Shown here one piece after another: positions 7,827-16,669 of a stretch of 64,000 nucleotides of DNA. Both the position numbers and the translations under genes were made by a program. Under the pieces are notes generated by a model. That model had not been told where the DNA came from. It searched no databases and worked only from the letters and a program-made list of their open reading frames with translations. The number at the start of each line of letters is the position of its first letter. The stretch's first letter is position 1. Source of the DNA: Hansschlegelia plantiphila (GTDB lineage Bacteria; Pseudomonadota; Alphaproteobacteria; Rhizobiales; Methylopilaceae); NCBI RefSeq assembly GCF_027922265.1, contig NZ_BSFI01000023.1, positions 124,001-188,000 on the forward strand, in the 5' to 3' direction.

Positions 7827-8654
7827 TTACTTGAGAGCGCTCAGCGTGGTGTCGAAGGACAGGCTCAGGACGTACTTGCTGCCGCACCAGCCCGAGTCGC
7901 CGGTGAACAAAGCGCAGGATCTCCGCGACAGATCAGTCTTCGAGTAGCGGAAGTCGAGCGTCGCGGCCTTGTAGGTGGCGCCGACGCTGCCCTGCCAGAC
8001 AACGTAGTTCGGGAAGTTGAAGCCATCGTCGGTCTTGCCGACCCAGCGCTTTCCAAGCGATGCGGTGACGTAATAGTTGATGTCCTGCCACGGCGTGTAG
8101 TTGGGCAGCGAGATCTTCGCGGTTCCGAGGAAATAAGCCTGCTTCGCGCCCTTGTTCACGAAATTGTCGGTGACGCGCAGCAGAGCGTTCAGCGTCAGCC
8201 AGTCGTTCACCTTATAGGACGGATTGAGATAAGGCTCCCAGAAATCGATGTTTCCGCCTTTCTCGCCTGCATAATAGAAGTAGATTGCGCCCGCGTCGAA
8301 AGTGAACCTGTCCCAGGTGTGTCGGACGCCGAAGTAAAGATCGGCTTCAACCGCGGGGTCGGTGAGACCCTTGCTGGTGGGGAAGTCGACGCTCGCCAGC
8401 CATGCGCCGGCATAGACCCAGTCGAAGAACCGGAACTCGCCATAGCCCTGCAAGCCGGGATGACCGTCCGATTGAGCCAGGCCCCGCCATGCGTACTGGC
8501 TGGCGAGGGTGACGCCGAACGCAGCGTCGAACCAGTCAGGCGTCGCCACCTGCGGCGGTTCGGAAACGGCGAGATCGGCTGCGGCGGCCGGGCTCGCCAT
8601 CGCGACGACTGAAATAGCGGCCGCAGCGAGTGCGGACCTGAGCGCTCCAGACAT
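7827..8654 (-). CDS. TorF-family putative porin
   Basis: This 275-residue outer-membrane protein has a signal peptide (MSGALRSALAAAAISVVAM, cleavage near AAA-ADLAV). The body alternates aromatic and polar residues in beta-strand style (GVTLASQYAWRG, YAGAWLASVDF, ADLYFGVRHTW, YVLSLSFDTTLSA), ending in a short hydrophobic C-terminus typical of beta-barrels. GVTLASQYAWRGLAQSDG is the hallmark start of the TorF/Gcw_chp-like family. The ATG at 8654 follows a good GGGGG ribosome site and begins the signal peptide, which a longer frame would bury. It is divergent from the DszA-like operon, so it may admit the same sulfur compounds; this is inferred from position only. Confidence 0.8.
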   Translation of the reverse strand: MSGALRSALAAAAISVVAMASPAAAADLAVSEPPQVATPDWFDAAFGVTLASQYAWRGLAQSDGHPGLQGYGEFRFFDWVYAGAWLASVDFPTSKGLTDPAVEADLYFGVRHTWDRFTFDAGAIYFYYAGEKGGNIDFWEPYLNPSYKVNDWLTLNALLRVTDNFVNKGAKQAYFLGTAKISLPNYTPWQDINYYVTASLGKRWVGKTDDGFNFPNYVVWQGSVGATYKAATLDFRYSKTDLSRRSCALFTGDSGWCGSKYVLSLSFDTTLSALK

Positions 8655-8825
8655 TAAACCCCCTTCATGCGACTTCCGCGGGTGCAAGCGCGCAGGCGCC
8701 CGCCGCGCCGTTCGCCGGACGCGTCTCCCGCAATTCATGTGAAAACCGTCGATCCCCCCGAGGACCGCCGATGGCGTGGGCGTCCGGCACTTAGGCCGAC
8801 GCATCAATTTATTAAATCGGTCAAA

Positions 8826-8889
8826 TTTATAGAATCAAGCAAGGATGGGTGCGACAAATTATTCTATCAAAGCTATCGACATTATAGAT
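8826..8889. promoter_or_regulatory. AT-rich control region between porin and DszA-like operon
   Basis: The divergent intergenic region contains TTTATAGAAT (8826-8835), ATTCTATCAA (8861-8870) and TTATAGATT (8882-8890), that is three copies of the ATAGA/TCTAT half-site in both orientations. Similar half-sites lie upstream of the other sulfur operons. No clean -35/-10 pair was found. Confidence 0.35.
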
Positions 8890-8929
8890 TGATGGCGCCT
8901 AGCTTTGGGCCCCTTCGACGCGAGGCCCC

Positions 8930-10354
8930 ATGACCCGCCAGATCCGTTTCAACGCCTTTGACATGAATTGCGTCGGCCACCAGTCGCCTGGGCTCTGGGC
9001 GCATCCGCGCGACCGGTCCTGGACCTACAAGGATCTCGACTACTGGCAGGATCTGGCGCGGACGCTGGAGCGCGGGATCTTCGACGGAATCTTCATCGCC
9101 GACGTCATCGGCTACTACGACGTCTACAAGGGATCGAACTTCCACGCGCTGCACCAGGCCGCGCAGATCCCGGTCAACGACCCGCTTCAGCTTGCGGCGC
9201 CGATCGCGCTCGCGACCGAGCATCTCGGGATCGGGATCACGGCCTCGACCTCGTTCGAGCACCCCTACACCTTCGCGCGCAGGCTCTCGACCGCCGACCA
9301 CCACACCAAGGGTCGGGTCGGCTGGAACATCGTGACGTCCTATCTCGAGAGCGGCGCCAAGAACGTCGGGCAAAGCGGGCTGGAGCGGCACGCCGACCGC
9401 TACGAGATCGCCGCCGAATATGTCGAGGTCCTCTACAAGCTGTTCGAAGGAAGCTGGGAGGAAGGGGCGGTCGTCCGCGACCGCGAGCGCCGCGTCTTCA
9501 CCCATCCGGAAAAGGTTCACGAGATCGGCCACAAGGGCGCGCATTTCGAGGTTCCGGGCTATCACCTCTGCGAGCCGTCGCCCCAGCGCACGCCGGTGCT
9601 CTACCAGGCAGGCGCGTCGGGCCCGGGCAAGGCTTTCGCCGCGGGCCACGCCGAATGCGTGTTCGTGGCGGCGCCCAGCAAGTCGGTGCTGAAATCCTAC
9701 GTCGCCGACGTCCGCCGCCAGGCCGCGGCGGCGGGGCGGGACCCGCGCAAGCTCTACACGTACAATCTCGTCACGATCATCGTCGACGAGACCGACGAGA
9801 AGGCGCAGGCCCGCTTCGAGGAATACAAGTCGTACGCTTCCTACGACGGCGCGCTGGTGTTCATGTCGGGCTGGACCGGCATCGACTTCGGCCAGTACGC
9901 GCCGACCGAACTCGTCCGCCACGTCGACACCAACGCCATCGTCTCGGCGGTCGAGCACCTTGCGGGCGGCGGCAAGGCGTGGACCATCCAGGAGCTTGCG
10001 ACCTTCGGGGGCATAGGAGGGCTTGGCCCGGTGTTCGTCGGCTCGCCGTCGACGATCGCCGACATCCTTCAGGACTGGGTCGAGGAGACCGACGTCGACG
10101 GCTTCAACCTCGCTTACGCCGTGACGCCCGAGACCTTCGAGAGCATCGTCGGCCTGCTGGTGCCGGAGCTGCAGAAGCGCGGCGTCTATCCCACCGCCTA
10201 CAAGCCGGGGACGCTGCGGGAGAAGCTGTTCGGCGACGGTCCCTATCTGCCGGCGAGCCATCCCGCCGACCGCTATCGCGACATCGAGGCGGTGAAGCGC
10301 GCGGACGCCGCCCGAAGCGGCGCCGGCCGGCGCCTCGAAACCGTCGACGCGTGA
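8930..10354 (+). CDS. NtaA/SnaA/DszA-family FMNH2-dependent monooxygenase
   Basis: This 474-residue flavin-dependent monooxygenase has a luciferase-like TIM-barrel. Family marks: RQIRFNAFDMNCVGHQSPG at the start, FDGIFIADVIGYYDVY, SFEHPYTFARRLSTADH, KGRVGWNIVTSYLES, and PQRTPVLYQAGASGPGKAF. Relatives cleave C-S or C-N bonds (dibenzothiophene sulfone, nitrilotriacetate) with reduced FMN supplied by a separate reductase; MsuE, encoded at 37.2-37.7 kb, is a candidate. It is first in an operon with a branched-chain-type ABC importer whose genes begin 8 bases downstream. The true substrate cannot be read from sequence; a sulfone or sulfonate is inferred from the island. Confidence 0.85.
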   Translation: MTRQIRFNAFDMNCVGHQSPGLWAHPRDRSWTYKDLDYWQDLARTLERGIFDGIFIADVIGYYDVYKGSNFHALHQAAQIPVNDPLQLAAPIALATEHLGIGITASTSFEHPYTFARRLSTADHHTKGRVGWNIVTSYLESGAKNVGQSGLERHADRYEIAAEYVEVLYKLFEGSWEEGAVVRDRERRVFTHPEKVHEIGHKGAHFEVPGYHLCEPSPQRTPVLYQAGASGPGKAFAAGHAECVFVAAPSKSVLKSYVADVRRQAAAAGRDPRKLYTYNLVTIIVDETDEKAQARFEEYKSYASYDGALVFMSGWTGIDFGQYAPTELVRHVDTNAIVSAVEHLAGGGKAWTIQELATFGGIGGLGPVFVGSPSTIADILQDWVEETDVDGFNLAYAVTPETFESIVGLLVPELQKRGVYPTAYKPGTLREKLFGDGPYLPASHPADRYRDIEAVKRADAARSGAGRRLETVDA

Positions 10355-10361
10355 AGCGGCC

Positions 10362-11132
10362 GTGACGCGCCCCCTCCTGGAACTCCGCGACGTCTCGCTC
10401 TCATTCAAGGGCGTTAAGGCGTTGAACGCGCTGAGCTTCGCGGTCGATCAGGGCGAGATCTGCGCCCTGATCGGCCCGAACGGCGCCGGTAAGAGCTCGC
10501 TGCTCAACATCATCAACGGCGTCTACCGCGCGCAGGCCGGCGAGGTCGTTTTCGCAGGCGAGCCGTTCCGCCGTATCCGGCCGGGAGAGGCGGCCCGCCG
10601 CGGCATCGGCCGCACCTTCCAGCACAATGCGTTGTTCTCCCGCTTGAGCGTCACCGACAATGTGCTGGCCGGCCTCATCCGCCACAGCAGGACGCGCTTC
10701 GTCGAGCACGCCTTCGGCCTGCCGCGCGACCGCGCCGAGGAGCGCGATTTCCAGACTCGCGCCGAGGAGGTGATCGAGCATCTCGAACTCTCACCGTTCC
10801 GCGACTCCGTGGTTTCGACGCTGTCCTACGGCGTGCAGAAGCGGGTCGATCTCGCCCGCGCGCTGGTGGGACGTCCGAGCCTGCTGCTGCTCGACGAGCC
10901 GATGGCCGGCATGAACCAGGACGAGAAGCGCGAGATGTCGCGCTTCATCCGCGAGGCGAACGAGCGGCTCGGCGCGACCGTGGTGCTGATCGAGCACGAC
11001 ATCGGCGTGGTGATGAACCTCGCCCGCCACGTCGTTGTGCTCGATTACGGCCGCAAGATCGGCGACGGCGCTCCCGAGGTCGTCCGCAAAAATCCGGAAG
11101 TCATCGCCGCCTATCTCGGCGCGGTTCACTGA
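10362..11132 (+). CDS. Branched-chain-type ABC transporter ATPase (LivG-like)
   Basis: This 256-residue ATPase has Walker A GPNGAGKSS near residue 40, the LivG-style phrase RGIGRTFQHNALFSRLSV, signature LSYGVQKRVDLARAL, Walker B LLLLDEPMAGMNQ and H-loop VLIEHDIGVVM. The start is GTG, 8 bases after the monooxygenase stop. It forms an importer with the two permeases and a second ATPase (15874-16647) in this operon. The Liv class imports amino acids, urea and amides as well; here the likely cargo is an organosulfur compound. Confidence 0.88.
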   Translation: MTRPLLELRDVSLSFKGVKALNALSFAVDQGEICALIGPNGAGKSSLLNIINGVYRAQAGEVVFAGEPFRRIRPGEAARRGIGRTFQHNALFSRLSVTDNVLAGLIRHSRTRFVEHAFGLPRDRAEERDFQTRAEEVIEHLELSPFRDSVVSTLSYGVQKRVDLARALVGRPSLLLLDEPMAGMNQDEKREMSRFIREANERLGATVVLIEHDIGVVMNLARHVVVLDYGRKIGDGAPEVVRKNPEVIAAYLGAVH

Positions 11133-11139
11133 GGCGGTC

Positions 11140-12021
11140 ATGGATTTCTTCCTCGAAACCCTGGTCGGGGGTCTGCTCGCCGGAGTGATGTACGCTCTCG
11201 TCGCGATCGGCTTCGTGCTGATCTATAAGGCCTCCGGAGTCTTCAACTTCGCGCAGGGGTCGATGGTGCTCTGCGCGGCGCTGACCTTCGTCACGTTGCG
11301 CGACAAAGGTCTCGACTTCTGGTCCGCTGGGCTGGTCACGCTCGTCGTGATGGTCGCGCTCGGCGTCGCGATCGAGCGGGTCGTGCTCAGGCCTCTGGTC
11401 AACCAGCCACAGATCACGCTGTTTATGGCGACGCTCGGCCTCAGCTTCGTCATCGAGGGCGTCGCCCAAATTCTAATGGGCGCGAGCGTCCATGAGCTCG
11501 ACCTCGGCGTCGTCGACGTGCCGGTTGAAGTCGGCCCGATCCAGATCAGCCAGTTCGACCTGGTCGCGGCGGGCGTCGCGGGCGCTCTGGTCATCGGCCT
11601 CTCCATCTTCTTCAGCGCGACGCGGATCGGCGTGTCGCTGCGCGCGATCGCCGACGACCCGCAGGCGGCGCTCTCGATCGGCATCCGGCTCCAGACGCTG
11701 TGGCGGATCGTCTGGGGCGTCGCGGGCTTCGTGGCGCTGGTCGCCGGCCTGCTGTGGGGCGCGCGGCAGGGGGTCCAGTTCTCGCTGACCTTCGTGGTGC
11801 TGAAGGCGCTGCCTGTCCTGCTCATCGGCGGCTTCACCTCGATCGCGGGCGCGATCGTCGGCGGGTTGATCGTCGGCGCCGCCGACAGCCTCGCTGAGAT
11901 CTATATCGGCCCGCTGCTCGGCGGCAGCGTCTCGACCTGGTTCGCCTACGTCCTCGCCGTCGTCTTCCTGCTCATCCGCCCGGCCGGCCTGTTCGGCGAG
12001 CGGGCGATCGAAAGGGTCTGA
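11140..12021 (+). CDS. Branched-chain-type ABC permease (LivH-like)
   Basis: This 293-residue inner-membrane protein has the LivH pattern: GVMYALVAIGFVLIYKASG then VFNFAQGSMV in the first helices, NQPQITLFMATLG, and a C-terminal PAGLFGERAIERV. The ATG at 11140 follows GAGG directly after the ATPase stop; a longer frame starting inside the ATPase gene is rejected. It pairs with the LivM-like permease starting 2 bases after its stop. Confidence 0.87.
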   Translation: MDFFLETLVGGLLAGVMYALVAIGFVLIYKASGVFNFAQGSMVLCAALTFVTLRDKGLDFWSAGLVTLVVMVALGVAIERVVLRPLVNQPQITLFMATLGLSFVIEGVAQILMGASVHELDLGVVDVPVEVGPIQISQFDLVAAGVAGALVIGLSIFFSATRIGVSLRAIADDPQAALSIGIRLQTLWRIVWGVAGFVALVAGLLWGARQGVQFSLTFVVLKALPVLLIGGFTSIAGAIVGGLIVGAADSLAEIYIGPLLGGSVSTWFAYVLAVVFLLIRPAGLFGERAIERV

Positions 12022-12023
12022 GC

Positions 12024-13091
12024 ATGTCCTCCATCGGCTCGGACGCCGCCTCCGACTTTATCGCCGCGACCCCGGACGCGCTCTGGCCGCGCGTGCGGCG
12101 CGCGCTGCCGATCGCCGCGCTGCTGGCCGCTGCCTTCGTCGGCGCGCCCGCGGTCGGAGACGACTACTGGTTCAACGCCATCCTCATTCCGTTCCTGATC
12201 ATGGCGCTCGCCGGGCTCGGGCTGAACCTGCTGATGGGCTATGCTGGCCAGGCGTCGCTCGGGACCGGCGCCTTCATGGCGACGGGCGCATACGCCACCT
12301 ACAACCTGATGCTCCGGCTGCCGGAGCTGCCGCTGCCTGCGAGCCTCGCGCTCGGCGGCGTGATCGCTGGCGCCGTCGCTGTCGTGGTGGGCCTGCCCTC
12401 GCTCAGGATCAAGGGCTTCTATCTGATCGCGACGACGCTCGCGGCGCAGTTCCTGCTGGAATGGACGTTCAACCAGTACGGCTGGTTCTCCAACTACTCG
12501 ACCTCGAGCTCGATCTCGGCGCCGCGGCTCGTCTTTCTCGGCTACGACCTGAGCTCGCCGGTCGCCCGCTATCTGCTGACGCTGACGACGGCGACTGTCG
12601 TCACCCTCGTCGCGGCGCGGCTGGTCCGCAGCCAGACCGGCCGCATTTGGACGGCCATCCGCGACATGGACACCGCGGCCGCCGTCATCGGCGTGCCGGT
12701 TGCGCGCGGCAAGCTCACCGCCTTCTTCGCCGGCGGCTTCATCTGCGGCGTCGCGGGGGCGCTCTGGGCCTTCGCCTATCTCGGCACCGTCGACGCCCGC
12801 AGCTTCGATCTCGACCGCTCTTTCCAGGCGATGTTCATCATCATCATCGGCGGCATGGGCAGCATCGCGGGCAGCTTCATCGGCGCCGCCTTCGTCGTCC
12901 TGCTGCCGATCCTACTCAGCCGCGTCGCGGGGGCGGCGTTCGGCGGCGCGGTCGACGCCGGCCAGCTCGAGAATCTCCAGAACGTGGTCTTCGGCGCGCT
13001 GATCATCGTGTTCCTGATCAAGGAGCCGCAGGGCCTCGCGGCGTTGCTGGCGCGCCTTGGCCGACGCCTTTCGTCCCCATCCCGTCGCTGA
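12024..13091 (+). CDS. Branched-chain-type ABC permease (LivM-like)
   Basis: This 355-residue membrane protein has the LivM hallmarks: ALAGLGLNLLMGYAGQASL, GTGAFMATGAYATYN, LRIKGFYLIATTLAAQF, and IIIGGMGSIAGSFIGAAF. It follows the LivH-like gene by 2 bases, and its end is close to the first binding-protein gene. Together the pair should form the membrane channel of the importer. Confidence 0.87.
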   Translation: MSSIGSDAASDFIAATPDALWPRVRRALPIAALLAAAFVGAPAVGDDYWFNAILIPFLIMALAGLGLNLLMGYAGQASLGTGAFMATGAYATYNLMLRLPELPLPASLALGGVIAGAVAVVVGLPSLRIKGFYLIATTLAAQFLLEWTFNQYGWFSNYSTSSSISAPRLVFLGYDLSSPVARYLLTLTTATVVTLVAARLVRSQTGRIWTAIRDMDTAAAVIGVPVARGKLTAFFAGGFICGVAGALWAFAYLGTVDARSFDLDRSFQAMFIIIIGGMGSIAGSFIGAAFVVLLPILLSRVAGAAFGGAVDAGQLENLQNVVFGALIIVFLIKEPQGLAALLARLGRRLSSPSRR

Positions 13092-13131
13092 CCGCGACCC
13101 CTCTCGCCCACGCTCTTCAGGAGTGCTCGAA

Positions 13132-14484
13132 ATGTCGTCTCGTATTGGCCGGTTGCGCCGCGCAGCCATTCTCGCGGTCGTCGGACTGGGGTTGGGGGCG
13201 GGGCTGTCTTCCGCGGAGGAGCCGCCGGTCCAGAAGCAGTATATCCCGCTGCTGACCTATCGGGTCGGGGCCTACGCCTCGAGCGGCATCCCGATCTGGG
13301 CCGGGATCATCGACTACTTCACCTATCTGAATGAGGCCGAGGGCGGCATCAACGGAGTGAAGCTGTTCTGGGACGAGTGCGAGACGGAATGGGGCGTCGA
13401 GAAGGGCGTCGAGTGCTATGAGCGCGTGAAAGGCGGAAAGGACGGCTCCCCGGTGCCGATCCTGTGGCCGCACAGCGACCCGATCGGCAAGGCGCTGACC
13501 GAGAAGGCGGCGGCGGACAAGATCCCGCTGGTCACGCTGAACTACGGCCGCACGGAAGCCGTCGACGGGCGCGTATTCCCCTATAGCTTTCCGGTCGTTT
13601 TGAGCTTCTACAGCGAGGCCTCGACCGCGATCAACTTCATCGCGCAAAAGGTCGGCGGCAAGGACAAGCTCAAGGGCCTGAAGATCGCAACCGTCTATCA
13701 TGACAGCCCCTACGGCAAGGAGACGCAGCCTGCCCTCGACCTGCTCGCCAAGACTTACGGCTTCGAGAACATCCAGATTCCGGTCGCCCATCCCGGCAAC
13801 GACCAGTCGGCGCAGTGGGGCCGCATCCGTCAACTGAAGCCTGACTGGGTGTTCCTGCGGGGCTGGGGCGTGATGACGCCGGTCGCGGTCAAGACCGCGG
13901 CGAAGACGGGCTTTCCGGTCGACCACATCATCGGCGGCATCTGGTCGAGTTCGGAGGAGGACGTGCGGCCGGCAGGCGCGGTCGGCAAAGGCTATCTCGC
14001 CATCACCACCTATCCCGCGGGCGCCGACTTCCCGATCCACGACAAGATCAGGAGATTCGTGATCGACACGGGCAAGAGCAATCTTCAGGACAAGAAGAGC
14101 TTCGGCTCGGTCTATTACAACTCCGGCATCGTCGACGCGATCATCCTCACCGAGGCGATCCGCACCGCGCAGGGCAAGTTCGGCCACCGGGCGATCAACG
14201 GCGAGGAGGCCCGCTGGGGCCTCGAACATCTCGACATCACCGACCAGCGCATCGACGAGATCGGAGCGACCGGCCTGCAGCCGACCCTGGAGCTGTCGCT
14301 TAGCGACCACGAAGGCGGCGGCATCGCCCGCGTCATCCAGTGGGACGGCGCGAAGTGGAGCACGGTCAGCGACTGGATCCAGGCCGACCGCGATCTTCTG
14401 CGCCCGCTGATCCTCGAGCGGGCCGCAGCCTACGCCAGGGAGAAGGGGATCACGCCCCGGTCCGACGCCGATTCCACAAACTGA
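13132..14484 (+). CDS. Periplasmic substrate-binding protein 1 of Liv-type importer
   Basis: This 450-residue protein has a signal peptide (basic MSSRIGRLRR, then a hydrophobic stretch ending GLSSAEE) and a type-1 periplasmic fold (Peripla_BP_6 class). Conserved stretches include LLTYRVGAYASSGIP, EGGINGVKLFWDECETEW, ATVYHDSPYGKETQ and DWVFLRGWGVMTPVA. The ATG at 13132 follows CAGGAG. It is closely similar along its whole length to the next gene and, less closely, to the binding protein at 31.8-33.1 kb. Ligand unknown. Confidence 0.85.
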   Translation: MSSRIGRLRRAAILAVVGLGLGAGLSSAEEPPVQKQYIPLLTYRVGAYASSGIPIWAGIIDYFTYLNEAEGGINGVKLFWDECETEWGVEKGVECYERVKGGKDGSPVPILWPHSDPIGKALTEKAAADKIPLVTLNYGRTEAVDGRVFPYSFPVVLSFYSEASTAINFIAQKVGGKDKLKGLKIATVYHDSPYGKETQPALDLLAKTYGFENIQIPVAHPGNDQSAQWGRIRQLKPDWVFLRGWGVMTPVAVKTAAKTGFPVDHIIGGIWSSSEEDVRPAGAVGKGYLAITTYPAGADFPIHDKIRRFVIDTGKSNLQDKKSFGSVYYNSGIVDAIILTEAIRTAQGKFGHRAINGEEARWGLEHLDITDQRIDEIGATGLQPTLELSLSDHEGGGIARVIQWDGAKWSTVSDWIQADRDLLRPLILERAAAYAREKGITPRSDADSTN

Positions 14485-14495
14485 GGGCCGCACCG

Positions 14496-15839
14496 ATGAA
14501 CCTGTTCAGATTCGTGGCGCGGCTCGCCGCTCCTCTCGCAGCCGCCGCGACGCTCGCGGTCTCGCCCGCCGTGGCGGAGGAGGCGAAGGAGCAGTATTTT
14601 CCGCTCCTCACCTACAGGGTCGGCGCCTACGCCTCGAGCGGCATTCCGGGCTGGGGCGGCATCATCGACTACTTCCGCTACGTCAACGAGGTCGAAGGCG
14701 GCATCAACGGGGTCAAGCTGTTCTGGGACGAGTGCGAGACCGAATGGTCGGTGGAGAAGGGCGTCGAGTGCTACGAGCGCGTGAAGGGCGGCAAGAACGG
14801 CTCGCCCGTGCCGATCTTCCTGCCGCATGGCGACCCGATCTCGAAGGCGCTGACCGAGAAGTCGGTCGCGGACAAGCTGCCGCTGATCACCACCGGCTAT
14901 GGCCGCACCGAGGCGATCGACGGCCGGGTCTTTCCCTACAGCTTCACCGTGATGTTCAGCTTCTGGAGCGAAGCGTCGTCGGTGGTGAACTACATCGCGG
15001 AGCAGGTCGGCGGTAAGGACAAGCTCAAGGGCCTGAAGATCGCGACGGTCTACCACGACAGTCCCTACGGCAAGGAGACCCAGGCGCCGCTCGAGCTGCT
15101 GGCGAAGACCTATGGTTTCGAGAACATCCAGATCCCGGTGCCGCATCCCGGCAACGACCAGTCGGCGCAATGGGCGCGCATACGCCAGATCAAGCCCGAC
15201 TGGGTGTTCCTGCGCGGCTGGGGCGTGATGACCCCGGTCGCGATCAAGACCGCGGCCAAGACGGGCTTTCCCGTCGACCACATCATCGGCGGCATCTGGT
15301 CGGGCTCGGAGGAGGACGTCCGCCCGGCAGGCGTGGTCGGCAAAGGCTATCTCGCCGTGACGCCGTTCCCGGCCGGGCAGGACTTCGAGATCCTGAAGAA
15401 GATCAGGGCCGAGATCGTCGACAAGGGCAAGAGCGACCTCAAGGACCTGAAGAGTTTCGGATCGGTTTACTACAACTTCGGCGTGATCGAGGCGATCATC
15501 TCGGTTGAGGCGATCCGGACCGCGCAGAAGAAGTTCGGCGTGCGTCCCATCAACGGTGAAGAAGGCCAGTGGGGCCTCGAACACTTGGTTCTCGACGAGA
15601 CCAGACTGAAGGAGATCGGTGCGGAAGGGCTGGTGCAGCCTCTGAAGCTCTCGGCCAAGGATCACGAGGGCGGCGGGTCGGGCAAGGTCCTGCAGTGGGA
15701 CGGCCAGAAGTGGAACGTGGTCAGCAAGGGCTGGGTCGCCTCGGACCGCGACCTGCTGCTGCCGCTGATCTACGAGCGGGCGGCCGCCTACGCCAAGGAG
15801 AAGGGGATCACGCCCCGGTCCGACGGCGCCACGAATTGA
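14496..15839 (+). CDS. Periplasmic substrate-binding protein 2 (tandem paralogue)
   Basis: This 447-residue protein is a tandem duplicate of its upstream neighbour: it shares LLTYRVGAYASSGIP, NGVKLFWDECETEW, GGKDKLKGLKIATVYHDSP and DWVFLRGWGVMTPVA, with scattered changes (for example WGGIIDYFRYVNEVEGG). It has its own signal peptide (hydrophobic run ending SPAVAEEA). It starts 11 bases after the first copy. Two binding proteins on one importer suggests two related ligands. Confidence 0.85.
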   Translation: MNLFRFVARLAAPLAAAATLAVSPAVAEEAKEQYFPLLTYRVGAYASSGIPGWGGIIDYFRYVNEVEGGINGVKLFWDECETEWSVEKGVECYERVKGGKNGSPVPIFLPHGDPISKALTEKSVADKLPLITTGYGRTEAIDGRVFPYSFTVMFSFWSEASSVVNYIAEQVGGKDKLKGLKIATVYHDSPYGKETQAPLELLAKTYGFENIQIPVPHPGNDQSAQWARIRQIKPDWVFLRGWGVMTPVAIKTAAKTGFPVDHIIGGIWSGSEEDVRPAGVVGKGYLAVTPFPAGQDFEILKKIRAEIVDKGKSDLKDLKSFGSVYYNFGVIEAIISVEAIRTAQKKFGVRPINGEEGQWGLEHLVLDETRLKEIGAEGLVQPLKLSAKDHEGGGSGKVLQWDGQKWNVVSKGWVASDRDLLLPLIYERAAAYAKEKGITPRSDGATN

Positions 15840-15873
15840 GCGCAGCGCTCGCGATGATCATGGAGCCCAAGCG

Positions 15874-16647
15874 ATGAGTGAGCAGCCGATACTGGAGGTC
15901 GACGGGATCGAGGTCGTCTATGACGACGCGATCCTCGCGGTGCGCGGCGTTTCGCTGACGGTGCCGGAGGGCGGCGTCGTCGCTTTGCTCGGCGCGAACG
16001 GCGCCGGCAAGACCACGACGCTCAAGGCGATCTCAAATCTTCTGGCGTCGGAGGGCGGCCGCGTGCGGCGGGGCGTCGTGCGCTGGCGGGGCGAGGACAC
16101 GGCGCGGCTCGGCCCCGTCGATCTCGTCGAGCGCGGGCTGGTGCAGGTGCTGGAAGGTCGAAGGGTGTTCCCGCAGCTCACCGTCGAGGACAATCTGCTG
16201 ACCGGCGGCTACCTGCGACGGCCGAGCCGCAGGCGGCTCGCGGACGATCTCGAGCGCGTCTATGGCTGGTTCCCAAGGCTGAAGACCAAGCGCGCGACGC
16301 GTGCCGGGCTGACCTCCGGCGGCGAGCAGCAGATGGTCGCGATCGGCCGCGCGCTGATGACTAGGCCGAGCCTCGTCCTGCTCGACGAGCCTTCGATGGG
16401 GCTCGCCCCGATCATCGTGCAGGAGATCTTCGAGATCATCCGGAAGCTGCACGAGGACGAGGGAGTGAGCTTCCTGCTCGCCGAGCAGAACGCCAACCTG
16501 GCGTTGCGCTACGCCGACCGCGCCTATGTGCTGGAGAACGGCGGGGTGGCGGCGTCAGGCGGGGCCAAGGAGATACTCGGCGATCTCGAGGCGCTCTACC
16601 TCGGCGGCGACGTCCGCTCCGAAGAGACGACCCGGGTTCCGGCCTGA
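15874..16647 (+). CDS. Branched-chain-type ABC transporter ATPase (LivF-like)
   Basis: This 257-residue second ATPase of the importer has Walker A GANGAGKTT, the LivF phrase LVQVLEGRRVFPQLTVEDNL, signature SGGEQQMVAIGRAL, Walker B LVLLDEPSMGLAP and SFLLAEQNANLALRYADR. It is the last gene of the plus-strand operon. Its stop codon lies in the loop of a hairpin shared with the convergent operon. Confidence 0.88.
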   Translation: MSEQPILEVDGIEVVYDDAILAVRGVSLTVPEGGVVALLGANGAGKTTTLKAISNLLASEGGRVRRGVVRWRGEDTARLGPVDLVERGLVQVLEGRRVFPQLTVEDNLLTGGYLRRPSRRRLADDLERVYGWFPRLKTKRATRAGLTSGGEQQMVAIGRALMTRPSLVLLDEPSMGLAPIIVQEIFEIIRKLHEDEGVSFLLAEQNANLALRYADRAYVLENGGVAASGGAKEILGDLEALYLGGDVRSEETTRVPA

Positions 16648-16659
16648 GCCGGAACCCGG
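16632..16659. terminator. Bidirectional hairpin between two convergent operons
   Basis: A perfect 12-bp stem (CCGGGTTCCGGC / GCCGGAACCCGG) has a 4-base loop that contains the stop codon of the LivF-like gene. Only 22 bases separate the convergent genes, so this hairpin is the only candidate terminator for both. It has no T-tract. Confidence 0.65.
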
Positions 16660-16669
16660 ACGGAGACTG

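Noticed and set aside
8882..10408. 508-codon minus-strand frame opposite the DszA-like gene
   Set aside because: The plus-strand frame is a recognisable flavin monooxygenase; the other is an antisense shadow.
13117..15665. Long minus-strand frames opposite the tandem binding-protein genes
   Set aside because: The two shadows resemble each other only because the real genes on the plus strand are duplicates.
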